DNA of 64,000 nt from Nocardia sputorum (lineage in GTDB: Bacteria > Actinomycetota > Actinomycetes > Mycobacteriales > Mycobacteriaceae), in NCBI RefSeq assembly GCF_027924405.1, contig NZ_AP026978.1, forward strand, positions 7,254,001 through 7,318,000. The letters are read 5' to 3'. Position 1 is the stretch's first letter, and each line of letters opens with the position of its first letter. The position numbers and the translations under genes were made by a program. Below, piece by piece: positions 45,070-54,195 of the stretch. The notes under the pieces were generated by a model that worked only from the letters and a program-made list of their open reading frames with translations, did not search any database and was not told where the DNA came from.

Positions 45070-47364
45070 TCAGTTGACGCCGACCGGCACCTTCGCCGTC
45101 TCGGCCGAACGCTGCTGCAGCTCACGCAGCTTCGAGCCCTCGACGTCGATGTCGGGCAGGATGCGGTCGAGCCACTTCGGCATCCACCACGACCACTTGC
45201 CCATCAGCACCAGCAGCGACGGGATCAGCACCATGCGGACCACGAACGCGTCCAGCAGCACGCCCGCCGCCAGGGCGAAGCCGAACGACTTCGCCGTCAC
45301 GTCGGTCTCCAGCAGGAACGAACCGAACACCGAGATCATGATGATCGCCGCCGAGGTCACCACGCGCGCGCCGTGGTGGTAACCGGCGACCACCGCCTCC
45401 TTGGCCGACTTGCCGTGCACGAACTCCTCGCGCATCCGGGTCACCAGGAAGACCTGGTAGTCCATCGCGAGGCCGAACACCAGGCCGATCAGCATGATCG
45501 GCATGAAGCTGACCAGCGGATGCGGATCCTCGATCAGGCCCAGCTTGCCCTCCTGGAAGATCAGCACGGTCGCGCCGAAGGTCGCGGCCATCGACAGCAG
45601 GAATCCGAGGGCGGCGGTGAGCGGCACCAGGATCGACCGGAACACCAGGATCAGCAGCACGAACGCCGCGCCCGCCACGATCGCCAGGTAGGGCACGATC
45701 TTGCTGAGCAGCACGTGGTCCACGTCGGCGTAGATCGCCGTGGTGCCGGTGATGCCGTACTCGATGCCGTACTCGGCCTTCAGCTGGCCTTCGGCCTCCC
45801 TGGCGTCCTGCACCAGGTCCTTGGTGGCCTGGTTGTTCGGCCCGGACTTCGGCACGCCGTCCAGCAGCGCGCCCTGCTGGTCCTGGCTCCACTGCGGCTC
45901 GGTCACGTAGTCCATGCCCGGATAGGACGCGAGCTTGTCGCGCAGCGCCTTGACCGCGGCATCCCGGTTCTCGGCGGGCACGGCGCTCAGGTCGACGGCC
46001 ACGTTCAGCACGCCGTTGCTGCCCTCGCCGAAGCCCTCGGTACGCAGCTCGTAGGCCTTCCGGATGGTGGAGGTCTTCGGCATGCTGTCGTCACCCGGCA
46101 GGCCCAGGTTCAGACCGGCCGCGGGAGCGGCGAGCGCGCCGAGCACTACGACGCTCAGCACCAGTGCGACCCACGGCATACGGCCGATCAGCCGGCCGAA
46201 GCGCATGCCGTTGGTCACCGAGCTGTCGTCCTCGGGATCGTGCTGGGCGACGACGGGCAGCTTCGGCTTGAACAGGAAGCGGCCGAACGCGCCGAGCAGC
46301 GCGGGCATCAGCGTGATCGCGGTGAGAACCGCGAAACCGGCGGCGATCGCGCCACCGAGGCCCATGAAGGTCATGAACTCGACGCCGACGATGCTCAGGC
46401 CCGCCAGCGCGATGATGACGGTCAGGCCGGCGAACACGACGGCGGAACCGGCCGTGCCGAGCGCGGTGCCCGCCGCCTCTTCCGGCGCGTCCTGGACCGC
46501 GAGTTCGTGCTTGTACCTGGACACGATGAACAGCGCGTAGTCGATGGACAGCGCGATGCCGATCATCGAGGCGAGGAAGGTGGTGAAGCTGGGGACCTCG
46601 ATCACCGACGTGCCGAGCATGATCAGCGAGGTGGCCGCGCCGAGGCCGACGATCGCGGTGACGATCGGCACGAACGCGGCGACGATGGCGCCGAACGCGA
46701 CGATCATCACGACCAGTGCGACGGCCATGCCGATCATCTCGGACTTACCGCTGGGCGCTTCCTGCTTCTGCGCGATCGAACCGCTCATCTCGACCGTGAG
46801 CCCGGCGTTGCGCGCGTCGGCGGCGACGTCGTACGCCGCTTCCCGGTGCGCGTCGGTGACGTCGGTGAACTTCGCGATCGTGAACGGGACGTTGATCACC
46901 GCCACGGTCGCGGGCGCGGTCTTGCTGAGCACGTTCAGCGGGGCGCCACTGCACTGCGCGGGGTCGGGGGCGGTCAGGCAACCCATCTTCTCGGTCGCGT
47001 CGACCGGATTGGTGATGGGCTTGCTGTGATCGACGATGTCGAGCTGGCCGAGCTTGGCGATGAACGCTTCCAGCGCCGCACGGTTGGCCGGATCGGTCAG
47101 CTTCTGTCCCTCCGGCGCGGCGGCGACGTAGGTGCCGGTGACCGCGTCGAACTTGAACGCGGCCGAGGCGCCGGGGAAGTGCTTGTCGAGGATTTCGTTG
47201 GCGCGTTCGGAAGGCAGGTCCGGCATGCTGAAGTCGTTGCTCATCGGCTTGCTGAGCTGTGCTCCCAAACCACCGAGGAGCACGAACAAGACGAGCCAGA
47301 CGGGAAGGACTATCCATTTCCGGCGGAAGGCGAACTTCCCCCATCTGTACAGATAAACGGACAC
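45070..47364 (-). CDS. MMPL/RND-type membrane transporter (YdfJ-like)
   Basis: 764 residues with two repeats, each a long external domain between helix 1 and helices 2-6. The proton-relay Asp-Tyr pairs appear as GIALSIDYALFIVSRY and GLAMDYQVFLVTRMREE. It is shorter than the mycolate exporter MmpL3 and lacks its C-terminal tail, so efflux of drugs or lipids is likelier. GTG 47364 gives the usual SVYLYRWGKFAFRRK N-terminus. It is divergent from a TetR gene, with a shared operator in the 203-base gap. Confidence 0.92.
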   Translation of the reverse strand: MSVYLYRWGKFAFRRKWIVLPVWLVLFVLLGGLGAQLSKPMSNDFSMPDLPSERANEILDKHFPGASAAFKFDAVTGTYVAAAPEGQKLTDPANRAALEAFIAKLGQLDIVDHSKPITNPVDATEKMGCLTAPDPAQCSGAPLNVLSKTAPATVAVINVPFTIAKFTDVTDAHREAAYDVAADARNAGLTVEMSGSIAQKQEAPSGKSEMIGMAVALVVMIVAFGAIVAAFVPIVTAIVGLGAATSLIMLGTSVIEVPSFTTFLASMIGIALSIDYALFIVSRYKHELAVQDAPEEAAGTALGTAGSAVVFAGLTVIIALAGLSIVGVEFMTFMGLGGAIAAGFAVLTAITLMPALLGAFGRFLFKPKLPVVAQHDPEDDSSVTNGMRFGRLIGRMPWVALVLSVVVLGALAAPAAGLNLGLPGDDSMPKTSTIRKAYELRTEGFGEGSNGVLNVAVDLSAVPAENRDAAVKALRDKLASYPGMDYVTEPQWSQDQQGALLDGVPKSGPNNQATKDLVQDAREAEGQLKAEYGIEYGITGTTAIYADVDHVLLSKIVPYLAIVAGAAFVLLILVFRSILVPLTAALGFLLSMAATFGATVLIFQEGKLGLIEDPHPLVSFMPIMLIGLVFGLAMDYQVFLVTRMREEFVHGKSAKEAVVAGYHHGARVVTSAAIIMISVFGSFLLETDVTAKSFGFALAAGVLLDAFVVRMVLIPSLLVLMGKWSWWMPKWLDRILPDIDVEGSKLRELQQRSAETAKVPVGVN

Positions 47365-47465
47365 GAGTGCTTACTCCTAGCGATGACTGGGATCGTGCTG
47401 GGTCTGCGTGTAGACAGCACTCGCGGAGGTGCCCTGCCTGCCTCCGCCTCCACTGACGCTTTCTG

Positions 47466-47481
47466 CCTACCGTGCGGTAGG
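47466..47481. promoter_or_regulatory. TetR-type operator between the MMPL transporter and tetR
   Basis: CCTACCG-TG-CGGTAGG has perfect 7-base arms. Three bases further right, TAGACT (47482-47487) could be the -10 for the TetR gene. The site is placed to repress both divergent promoters; binding by the adjacent TetR is the simplest reading. Confidence 0.72.
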
Positions 47482-47567
47482 TAGACTACCCAGGAGCTAA
47501 GCGGAGGTACAACCTCTATTCTGCGGGCGACATTCGCTCGATGCGAAGGTGATGAGAGGATCATCGA

Positions 47568-48158
47568 ATGGCTGTGCGTGACACACCCGGCGCTGTCGCC
47601 GCAGGTGGAGGCACTAAAAGCGCGATTCGGGACGCTGCGGTGAAGCTCTTCGGAGCCAAAGGATTCGAGCAGACCAGCCTGCGCGAGGTCGCGGATGCGG
47701 TAGGAATCACAAAGGCGTCGCTCTACTATCACTACGCGTCGAAGCTCGATCTGCTATTGGCGATCATCGACCCGATCGTCGATCACATGCGTTCGGTCGT
47801 GGACGATCTCGACCAGATGCCGCACGATGCCGAGAGCATCCGCCAGGTCCTGCGGACGTATCTACGCGGCCTTATCCATCATCGTGACGCCGGAGCCCTG
47901 GTCGTGCGCGACACCGTCACGATCATCAACGCCATGGCCGACCGTTACCCGGATCTGATGGACGCCAGCCAGGCGCTGCGTGAGTGGCTGGCCGGGCCGG
48001 ACGCCACCGAGGAGGCGCAGTTGCGCGCCTGCGCCGCGCTCGAGGTGATCGGTGTGGCGCTGGTGTCCAAGGAACTCGTGCCTGGCGCGGACGATTCGCT
48101 GGTGGAATCGTCACTGTTGGATGCCGCGACCTGCGTGCTGGCAGGTGGCGGCGCGTAG
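47568..48158 (+). CDS. TetR-family regulator of the divergent transporter
   Basis: 196 residues. The N-terminal helix-turn-helix is SAIRDAAVKLFGAKGFEQTS, LREVADAVGITKASLYYHYA; the C-terminal ligand domain fits the TetR_C family near LIHHRDAGALVVRDTV. ATG 47568 follows a GATGAGAGGATC purine stretch. It likely senses a transporter substrate and acts at 47466-47481. The 36-base gap to the Rrf2-type gene suggests co-transcription. Confidence 0.92.
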   Translation: MAVRDTPGAVAAGGGTKSAIRDAAVKLFGAKGFEQTSLREVADAVGITKASLYYHYASKLDLLLAIIDPIVDHMRSVVDDLDQMPHDAESIRQVLRTYLRGLIHHRDAGALVVRDTVTIINAMADRYPDLMDASQALREWLAGPDATEEAQLRACAALEVIGVALVSKELVPGADDSLVESSLLDAATCVLAGGGA

Positions 48159-48194
48159 ATTCGACGTATCCCCTCGACGCCAGGAGTCGCCGCT

Positions 48195-48698
48195 GTGCAC
48201 ATCACCGCGAAGGTCGATTACGCGGTGCGGACGCTGCTCGAGATCGCAGGCGCGCCGCGGCTGGAACAGTCCGTGGCCGGGCTCGGCGCACCTCTCGTGC
48301 AGGCCGCGCCGGTGGTCAAGGCCGAAGCGATCGCCACCGCCCAGCGGATCCCGCCCAAGGTGCTCGAATCCGTGCTCGGCGAGCTGCGCCGGGCCGAACT
48401 GGTGATCAGCAGGCGAGGACCGGACGGTGGCTATTGGCTGGCCAGGCCCGCCGCCGACATCTCCATCGCCGATGTGATCCGCGCGATCGAGGGTCCCCTC
48501 GCGTCCGTGCGCGGTGCGCGCCCGGAGGACGTCCGCTACTCCGGCGTGGCGGAGCCGTTGCAGCGGGTGTGGATCGCACTGCGGGTCAACATCCGCGCGG
48601 TGCTGGAGAACGTCACGATCGCCGACATCGCGAGCGATCGGCTGCCCGGATTCGTCGAGGCGCTCACCGAAGACCCGGGCGCGTGGGCGCGCCGCTGA
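48195..48698 (+). CDS. Rrf2-family regulator without cluster-binding cysteines
   Basis: 167 residues. MHITAKVDYAVRTLLEIAG, ATAQRIPPKVLESVLGELRR and RRGPDGGYWLARPAADISIADVIRAIEG match IscR/NsrR/RsrR-type winged helices. The protein contains no cysteine at all, so it cannot hold an Fe-S cluster through the usual three-Cys site. An insert of about 20 residues (PRLEQSVAGLGAPLVQAAPV) lies between the first helix and the recognition region. GTG 48195 has AGGAG nine bases upstream. The ABC pair that follows starts 87 bases later. Confidence 0.88.
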   Translation: MHITAKVDYAVRTLLEIAGAPRLEQSVAGLGAPLVQAAPVVKAEAIATAQRIPPKVLESVLGELRRAELVISRRGPDGGYWLARPAADISIADVIRAIEGPLASVRGARPEDVRYSGVAEPLQRVWIALRVNIRAVLENVTIADIASDRLPGFVEALTEDPGAWARR

Positions 48699-48785
48699 CA
48701 CCGTCGACCCCCACGGGAGCCCATCCATGCAGGTCAGAAATGTCCACGACGCGTCGCGCCGACAGCCGGTAGCCTGCGATTCATC

Positions 48786-50519
48786 ATGCTGATCAGACTC
48801 CTCCGCACGCATCTGTACCCTTACCGCGCCCAGCTGGCGGGGGTCGTTGTGCTTCAGCTGATTTCCGTCATCGCGATGCTGTATCTGCCGAGCCTGAACG
48901 CGGACCTGATCGACGACGGCGTCACCAAAGGTGATCTCGGTTATATCTGGACCACCGGCTTGTGGATGCTCGCCGTCACGGGCGTGCAGATCGTCGCCTC
49001 GGCCGCTTCGGTCTATCTCGGCGCGCAGGCGGCCATGGGCGCGGGCCGCGACCTGCGCGGCGCGCTGCTGCACAAGGTCGGTACGTTCTCCGCGCGCGAA
49101 GTGGGCATGTTCGGCGCACCGTCGTTGATCACCCGCAACACCAACGACATTCAGCAGGTGCAGCTGCTCATCGTGATGTCGGCGACCATCCTGGTGATGG
49201 CGCCGATCATGTGCGTGGGCGGCATCATCATGGCGTTGCGCGAGGATCTCGGCCTGTCCTGGCTGCTGCTGATCGCGGTCCCCGCGCTGGGGCTGTCGAT
49301 GGGCGTGCTGATCTCCAAGATGGTGCCCGGCTTCCGCGACATGCAGGCCAGGATCGACGAGGTGAATCGGGTACTGCGCGAGCAGATCACCGGTATCCGC
49401 GTGGTGCGCGCTTTCGTGCGGGAGCGGCAGGAGACCTGGCGGTTCGGCCTGGCCAATACCGAACTCACCGACACTGCGCTGCGGGTCGGCCGGTTGATGG
49501 CGCTGATGTTCCCCACGGTCATGCTGATCAGCAATGTCACCGCCGTGGCGGTGATCTGGTTCGGCGGACACGCGATCGACGCGGGGCACATGCAGATCGG
49601 TTCGCTCACCGCGATGCTGTCCTACATCATGCAGATCCTGATGGCCGTGATGATGGCCTCGTTCCTGGCCATGATGGCGCCGCGCGCCGCGGTCTCCGCC
49701 GACCGGGTCGGCGAGGTGCTCGACACCGAGTCCTCGGTCCACCCTCCGCGCCTGCCACAGCCGTTCACCGACGACCCGGCCGTCGTGGACATCCAGTTCG
49801 CCGAGTTCGCCTTTCCCGGCGCCGAGAAGCCGGTGCTGAAAGCGATCCGGTTCCAAGTGCGGCCCGGCACCACCACCGCGATCGTCGGCTCCACCGGCGC
49901 GGGGAAGACCACGCTGATCAATCTCATCCCCCGGCTGATGGACGTCACCGACGGCGCGGTCTACGTCGGCGGCACCGACGTTCGCCACATCGACCTGGAG
50001 ATCTTACGTTCGCAGATCGGCCTCGTCCCGCAGAAGGCGTACCTCTTCTCCGGCACGATCGCCAGCAATCTGCGCTACGGCAATCCGCACGCCACCGACG
50101 AGGAACTCTGGCGCGCACTGGAGATCGCGCAGGCCGCCGATTTCGTCCGGGAGATGCCGGAGGGGCTGCAAACACCCGTAGCCCAGGGTGGCACCACCGT
50201 CTCCGGCGGGCAGCGCCAGCGGTTGGCCATCGCGCGAGCGCTGGTGAAAAGGCCGAGGGTGTACCTGTTCGACGATTCGTTCTCCGCGCTCGACGTCGCG
50301 ACCGACGCCCGGCTGCGCGCGGCGCTGAAGCCGGAGACCGCGGACGCGTCGGTGCTCATCGTCGCGCAGCGCATCGCCACCATTCGGGACGCGGACCAGA
50401 TCGTGGTGCTCGAAGACGGCGCGGTGGCGGGCATCGGCACCCACGAGCAGCTGCTGCGGGATTGCTCGGAGTACCGGGAGATCGTCGAGTCGCAACTGAG
50501 TGCCGAGGAGGCGCGATGA
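48786..50519 (+). CDS. ABC exporter half-transporter, degenerate-site partner (second pair)
   Basis: 577 residues: six-helix domain then nucleotide-binding domain. Walker A GSTGAGKTT and signature TVSGGQRQ are intact. Walker B is YLFDDSFSALD (Asp for catalytic Glu) and the switch is VAQRIAT (Gln for His). ATP hydrolysis at its own site should be impaired. ATG 48786 is the only good start. It overlaps the next gene by ATGA. Multidrug-type efflux is inferred from family. Confidence 0.93.
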   Translation: MLIRLLRTHLYPYRAQLAGVVVLQLISVIAMLYLPSLNADLIDDGVTKGDLGYIWTTGLWMLAVTGVQIVASAASVYLGAQAAMGAGRDLRGALLHKVGTFSAREVGMFGAPSLITRNTNDIQQVQLLIVMSATILVMAPIMCVGGIIMALREDLGLSWLLLIAVPALGLSMGVLISKMVPGFRDMQARIDEVNRVLREQITGIRVVRAFVRERQETWRFGLANTELTDTALRVGRLMALMFPTVMLISNVTAVAVIWFGGHAIDAGHMQIGSLTAMLSYIMQILMAVMMASFLAMMAPRAAVSADRVGEVLDTESSVHPPRLPQPFTDDPAVVDIQFAEFAFPGAEKPVLKAIRFQVRPGTTTAIVGSTGAGKTTLINLIPRLMDVTDGAVYVGGTDVRHIDLEILRSQIGLVPQKAYLFSGTIASNLRYGNPHATDEELWRALEIAQAADFVREMPEGLQTPVAQGGTTVSGGQRQRLAIARALVKRPRVYLFDDSFSALDVATDARLRAALKPETADASVLIVAQRIATIRDADQIVVLEDGAVAGIGTHEQLLRDCSEYREIVESQLSAEEAR

Positions 50520-52420
50520 GGCCCGGAATGCCCACTCCCGGTGCGCCGGGCACCAAGGCGAAATCGTTCGGACCCTCGCTGAAACGGCTGCTGCGCAGGC
50601 TCGCGCCGGAGCGGGTCCAGGTCGGGCTGATCGTCGCGCTGGTGATCGTCTCGGTGGTGCTGAACACCATCGGCCCGTACATCCTCGGCAAGGCGACCAA
50701 TCTGGTCTTCGACGGTGTGGTCGGCAAACAGCTGCCGCCCGGCGTGTCCAAGGACCAGGCGATCGAAGCGCTGCGGGCCAAGGGCGACAACACATTCGCC
50801 GACATGCTCAGCGCCATGGACGTGGTGCCCGGCGTCGGGGTGGACTTCGGCGCGGTCGGCCGGGTGCTCACCTTGGTGCTGCTGCTGTACATCGGCGCGG
50901 CCGTCTTCGGCTGGTTGCAGGGCTACCTGCTCAACGTCGTGATCAACCGGACGGTCAAGCGGCTGCGCAGTGAGGTCGAGGACAAGATCCATCGGCTTCC
51001 GTTGCGCTACTTCGATTCCGCTCCGCGCGGCGACGTGCTCAGCCGGGTGACCAACGACGTCGACAACGTTTCCCAGAGCCTGCAGCAGACCATGAGCCAG
51101 CTGCTCATCTCGGTGTTCTCGGTGCTCGGCATCCTGGTCATGATGTTCTGGATCTCCTGGCAGCTGGCGGTGATCGCGTTGCTCACCGTGCCGGCCGCCA
51201 TCGTGGTCACCGCGCAGATCGCCAAAAGGTCCAAGCCGCACTTCGTCAACCAGTGGAAGTACACCGGCCTGGTGAACGCCCAGGTCGAGGAGGCCTACAC
51301 CGGCCACGAGGTGGTCACCGCGTTCGGGCGCAACCGCGAGGTCGGCAAGGAGTTCGACCAGCGCAACGAGGAGCTCTACCAGGCCAGCTTCAAAGCGCAG
51401 TTCATCTCCGGCCTGATCATGCCCGCGATCATGTTCCTCGGGAACGTGAACTTCGTGCTGGTCGCGCTCGTCGGCGGCCTCAAAGTGGCCACCGGCAGTC
51501 TCTCGCTCGGCGAGGTGCAGGCGTTCATCCAGTACTCCCGTCAGTTCAGCCAGCCGCTGACGCAGCTCGGCGCGATGGCCAACCTGTTGCAGTCCGGTGT
51601 CGCTTCGGCCGAGCGGATCTTCGAGATCCTCGACGCCGACGAGCAGAGCCCGGACCCGGTGATGGCCGACGCGCGCCCGGTCGACCGCGGCCGGGTGGAG
51701 TTCGAGGCCGTCTCGTTCCGCTACGAACCGGACAAGCCGGTGATCGAGCGGCTGTCCCTGGTCGCCGAGCCCGGGCACGTGGTCGCCATCGTCGGCCCCA
51801 CCGGCGCGGGCAAGACCACGCTGGTGAACCTGCTCATGCGGTTCTACGAACTGGACGCGGGCACGATCACCATCGACGGGGTCGACATCACCGAGATCAC
51901 CCGCGACCACCTGCGTTCGCGCATCGGCATGGTCTTGCAGGACACCTGGCTGTTCCGGGGCACGATCCGGGAGAACATCGCCTACGGCAACCCGAACGCG
52001 AGCGAAGAGGAGATCCTCGCCGCGGCGCGCGCCGCCTACGTGGACCGTTTCGTGCACGCGCTGCCCGACGGCTACGACACGGTCATCGACGAGGAGGGCT
52101 CCGGTGTCAGCGCCGGCGAGAAACAGCTGATCACCATCGCGCGCGCGTTCCTCGCCAAGCCGTCCATCCTCATCCTGGACGAGGCCACCAGTTCGGTGGA
52201 CACTCGCACCGAACTGCTGGTGCAGCACGCCACCGCCGCCCTGCGCCGTGACCGGACCAGTTTCGTCATCGCCCACCGCCTGTCCACCATCCGCGACGCC
52301 GACCTGATCGTCGTCATGGAGGAGGGGCGGATCGTGGAACACGGCTCGCACGAACGCCTGCTCGAGGAGCGGGGCGCGTACTACCGCCTGTACAACGCGC
52401 AGTTCGCCGGCGCTGTGTAG
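50516..52420 (+). CDS. ABC exporter half-transporter, catalytic partner (second pair)
   Basis: 634 residues. The membrane domain carries an insert between helices 1 and 2 (PPGVSKDQAIEALRAKGDN onward, about 55 residues), typical of this subfamily. Walker A GPTGAGKTT, Walker B ILDEATSSVD and H-loop AHRLST are canonical; the signature is altered to GVSAGEKQL. Combined with the other subunit this makes one active and one degenerate ATP site. ATG 50516 overlaps the upstream stop by 4 bases. Confidence 0.94.
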   Translation: MRPGMPTPGAPGTKAKSFGPSLKRLLRRLAPERVQVGLIVALVIVSVVLNTIGPYILGKATNLVFDGVVGKQLPPGVSKDQAIEALRAKGDNTFADMLSAMDVVPGVGVDFGAVGRVLTLVLLLYIGAAVFGWLQGYLLNVVINRTVKRLRSEVEDKIHRLPLRYFDSAPRGDVLSRVTNDVDNVSQSLQQTMSQLLISVFSVLGILVMMFWISWQLAVIALLTVPAAIVVTAQIAKRSKPHFVNQWKYTGLVNAQVEEAYTGHEVVTAFGRNREVGKEFDQRNEELYQASFKAQFISGLIMPAIMFLGNVNFVLVALVGGLKVATGSLSLGEVQAFIQYSRQFSQPLTQLGAMANLLQSGVASAERIFEILDADEQSPDPVMADARPVDRGRVEFEAVSFRYEPDKPVIERLSLVAEPGHVVAIVGPTGAGKTTLVNLLMRFYELDAGTITIDGVDITEITRDHLRSRIGMVLQDTWLFRGTIRENIAYGNPNASEEEILAAARAAYVDRFVHALPDGYDTVIDEEGSGVSAGEKQLITIARAFLAKPSILILDEATSSVDTRTELLVQHATAALRRDRTSFVIAHRLSTIRDADLIVVMEEGRIVEHGSHERLLEERGAYYRLYNAQFAGAV

Positions 52421-52575
52421 GTCTCGCAGCGCCGACGGCGCGCTTCGTTCGAAGGATGCCGGCGTCGGCCGGGGCGCGTCGAGTTGTGACCGCGGCACTG
52501 CGGAGGGTTTCGTCGTCGCCAGGGGCAGCGCTCGAACCCTGCTCGGGCTGGAGTCACATCAGCCGCAGCGAGGAG

Positions 52576-52603
52576 TTAGGATACGAAACGTGCCGTATCT
52601 TAA
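52576..52603. promoter_or_regulatory. Inverted-repeat operator overlapping the start of a TetR gene
   Basis: TTAGGATACG (52576-52585) and CGTATCTTAA (52594-52603) are inverted with one mismatch and an 8-base spacer. The repeat covers the -10 TAGGAT and the first codons, so autorepression by the encoded TetR is likely. Confidence 0.7.
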
Positions 52604-53264
52604 CCAGGACCGAGGGGCGCATCGCGGAGGTCGCCCTCGCGATGACGCACGCGAAGGCGAGATCCTCCAGGTGGTGAACGCGCTCCTGGTCGAGCGGGGC
52701 TATGAAGGCGTCACCTTCGAAGAGGTCGCCCGTCGGGCGAGCGCGTCCAAGGCCACTCTCTACCGGCGATGGAAATCGAAGCGGGAGATGGTGGTCGCCG
52801 CTTTGAAGGCGGGCCCGGCTCGGCGCGAGGGCCCCGATGACATCGACACGGGGAGTCTGCGCGGTGACCTGATCGCGCTGTGCCGACGACTGATCACGAC
52901 GATGCGCTCGACGGACGGCCGGACCGCGCTGTTGCTGCTGCAATCGGGCCTCGAGGACCCCGAGCTCTGCGACGCGATCGAGGAGGCCGTCGGTCCGACC
53001 GGCGCGCGATTGCCCGCCTCTGTGATCGAGTCCGCCGTCCTCCGCGACGAGCTGCCCGCCGATGTCGATCCCTTTCCGTTCGAGGAGGTGGCCGGGGCGG
53101 TGCTCCTGCTGCGGCGGCTGAATGGGCTCGACACCGGCGACGACTACCTCGGGTCGCTCGTCGACGCCGTCCTCATCCCCGCCCTGCGGGCGACCTCCGC
53201 CCGGCCACGCTCGCTCCCCGCCGGCATCTTCTCCGGCAGGCCGACCCCCGAATCGAACCTCTGA
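52590..53264 (+). CDS. TetR/AcrR-family regulator
   Basis: 224 residues. AREGEILQVVNALLVERGYE, VTFEEVARRASASKATLYRRW and KSKREMVVAAL form the DNA-binding domain, and the C-terminus (PDDIDTGSLRGDLIALCRRL) fits TetR_C-type ligand domains. GTG 52590 lies 7 bases after TAGGAT (52577-52582) and inside its own operator. It is followed 21 bases later by the alpha/beta hydrolase gene, which it probably controls. Confidence 0.93.
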   Translation: MPYLNQDRGAHRGGRPRDDAREGEILQVVNALLVERGYEGVTFEEVARRASASKATLYRRWKSKREMVVAALKAGPARREGPDDIDTGSLRGDLIALCRRLITTMRSTDGRTALLLLQSGLEDPELCDAIEEAVGPTGARLPASVIESAVLRDELPADVDPFPFEEVAGAVLLLRRLNGLDTGDDYLGSLVDAVLIPALRATSARPRSLPAGIFSGRPTPESNL

Positions 53265-53285
53265 CCAGCGAAGGAAACCGCGACC

Positions 53286-54170
53286 ATGCCCATGATCGAT
53301 GGATTCGACTATCGGACGCTACCTGGCGAGCAAGGCGTCGAGCTGAACGTCGCAGTGGGAGGGACTGGCCCGGCAGTCGTCCTGCTCCACGGCTTTCCGC
53401 AGACGCATTACATGTGGCGCGAAGTAGCTCAGCGGCTTGTCGAGGAGTGCACGGTCATCGTTCCGGACCTGCGCGGCTATGGCGAAAGCGGGAAGCCGCC
53501 GGAGAACAGTTCGCATACGTACTCCAAGCGGACCATGGCCAACGACATCGTGCAGATAGCCGGTGCTCTCGGTCATCACAGGTTCGGTCTGGTGGGCCAC
53601 GATCGGGGCGCTCTCGTCGGTGTCCGCGCCGGTCTCGATCACCCGGGCGTGGTGCGGTACCTCGGAATCCTCGACGTGCTGCCCACCCTCGACACGTGGG
53701 GCGTATTGCGCGGCGTGGAGGCGAAAGTCGCCTGGCACCTCTATCTGATGGCCCAGCCGGTCGGGCTGCCGGAGAAGATGATCGCAGCGGTGGCGGACGA
53801 GTTCTTCGCCTCGTTCCTCGACGCGTGGGACACCGACGGCGCGACCTTCACCCCGGAAGTGCGACGGCACTACATCGATAGCTCGGTCGGGGCCGTGCAC
53901 TCCATCGTCGCCGATTACCGCGCCACCGCGGGCATCGACCTGAGCATGGACCGCGAAGATCGAGACGCCGGACGGCAATTGCGGATGCCGGTGGGCGTGA
54001 TCTCGCAGGACTGGGGTGCGCGGCTGGGCTTCGACGCCGCGGCACTCTGGCGAGTATGGGCGCCCGACCTGACCTACGAGCCGATCGACGCCGGTCACTT
54101 CATGGCAGAGGAGAAACCCGAAGAGATAGCTCGCTTCATCCGCGAACTGTCGGTGCGTGGCCGGGAGTGA
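53286..54170 (+). CDS. Alpha/beta hydrolase, haloacetate dehalogenase/epoxide hydrolase type
   Basis: 294 residues. HGFPQT, DLRGYGESGKP, GHDRGALVG with nucleophile D106, LDVLPT (acid D130) and IDAGHFMAEEKPEE with the catalytic His match fluoroacetate dehalogenases with a constant offset of 4. H151 keeps the halide-site His, but the neighbouring Trp is Leu (L152) and the second substrate-carboxylate Arg is Leu (L110). Epoxide hydrolysis or another ester/halide substrate is therefore as likely as fluoroacetate defluorination. ATG 53286 has GAAGGAAA upstream. It forms an operon with TetR. Confidence 0.9.
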   Translation: MPMIDGFDYRTLPGEQGVELNVAVGGTGPAVVLLHGFPQTHYMWREVAQRLVEECTVIVPDLRGYGESGKPPENSSHTYSKRTMANDIVQIAGALGHHRFGLVGHDRGALVGVRAGLDHPGVVRYLGILDVLPTLDTWGVLRGVEAKVAWHLYLMAQPVGLPEKMIAAVADEFFASFLDAWDTDGATFTPEVRRHYIDSSVGAVHSIVADYRATAGIDLSMDREDRDAGRQLRMPVGVISQDWGARLGFDAAALWRVWAPDLTYEPIDAGHFMAEEKPEEIARFIRELSVRGRE

Positions 54171-54195
54171 CTTCCCAAACGAAGCCCGGCAGCGC

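Noticed and set aside
53286..54170. Firm call of fluoroacetate dehalogenase
   Set aside because: Two residues needed for carboxylate and halide binding are Leu (110 and 152), so only the broader hydrolase family is supported.
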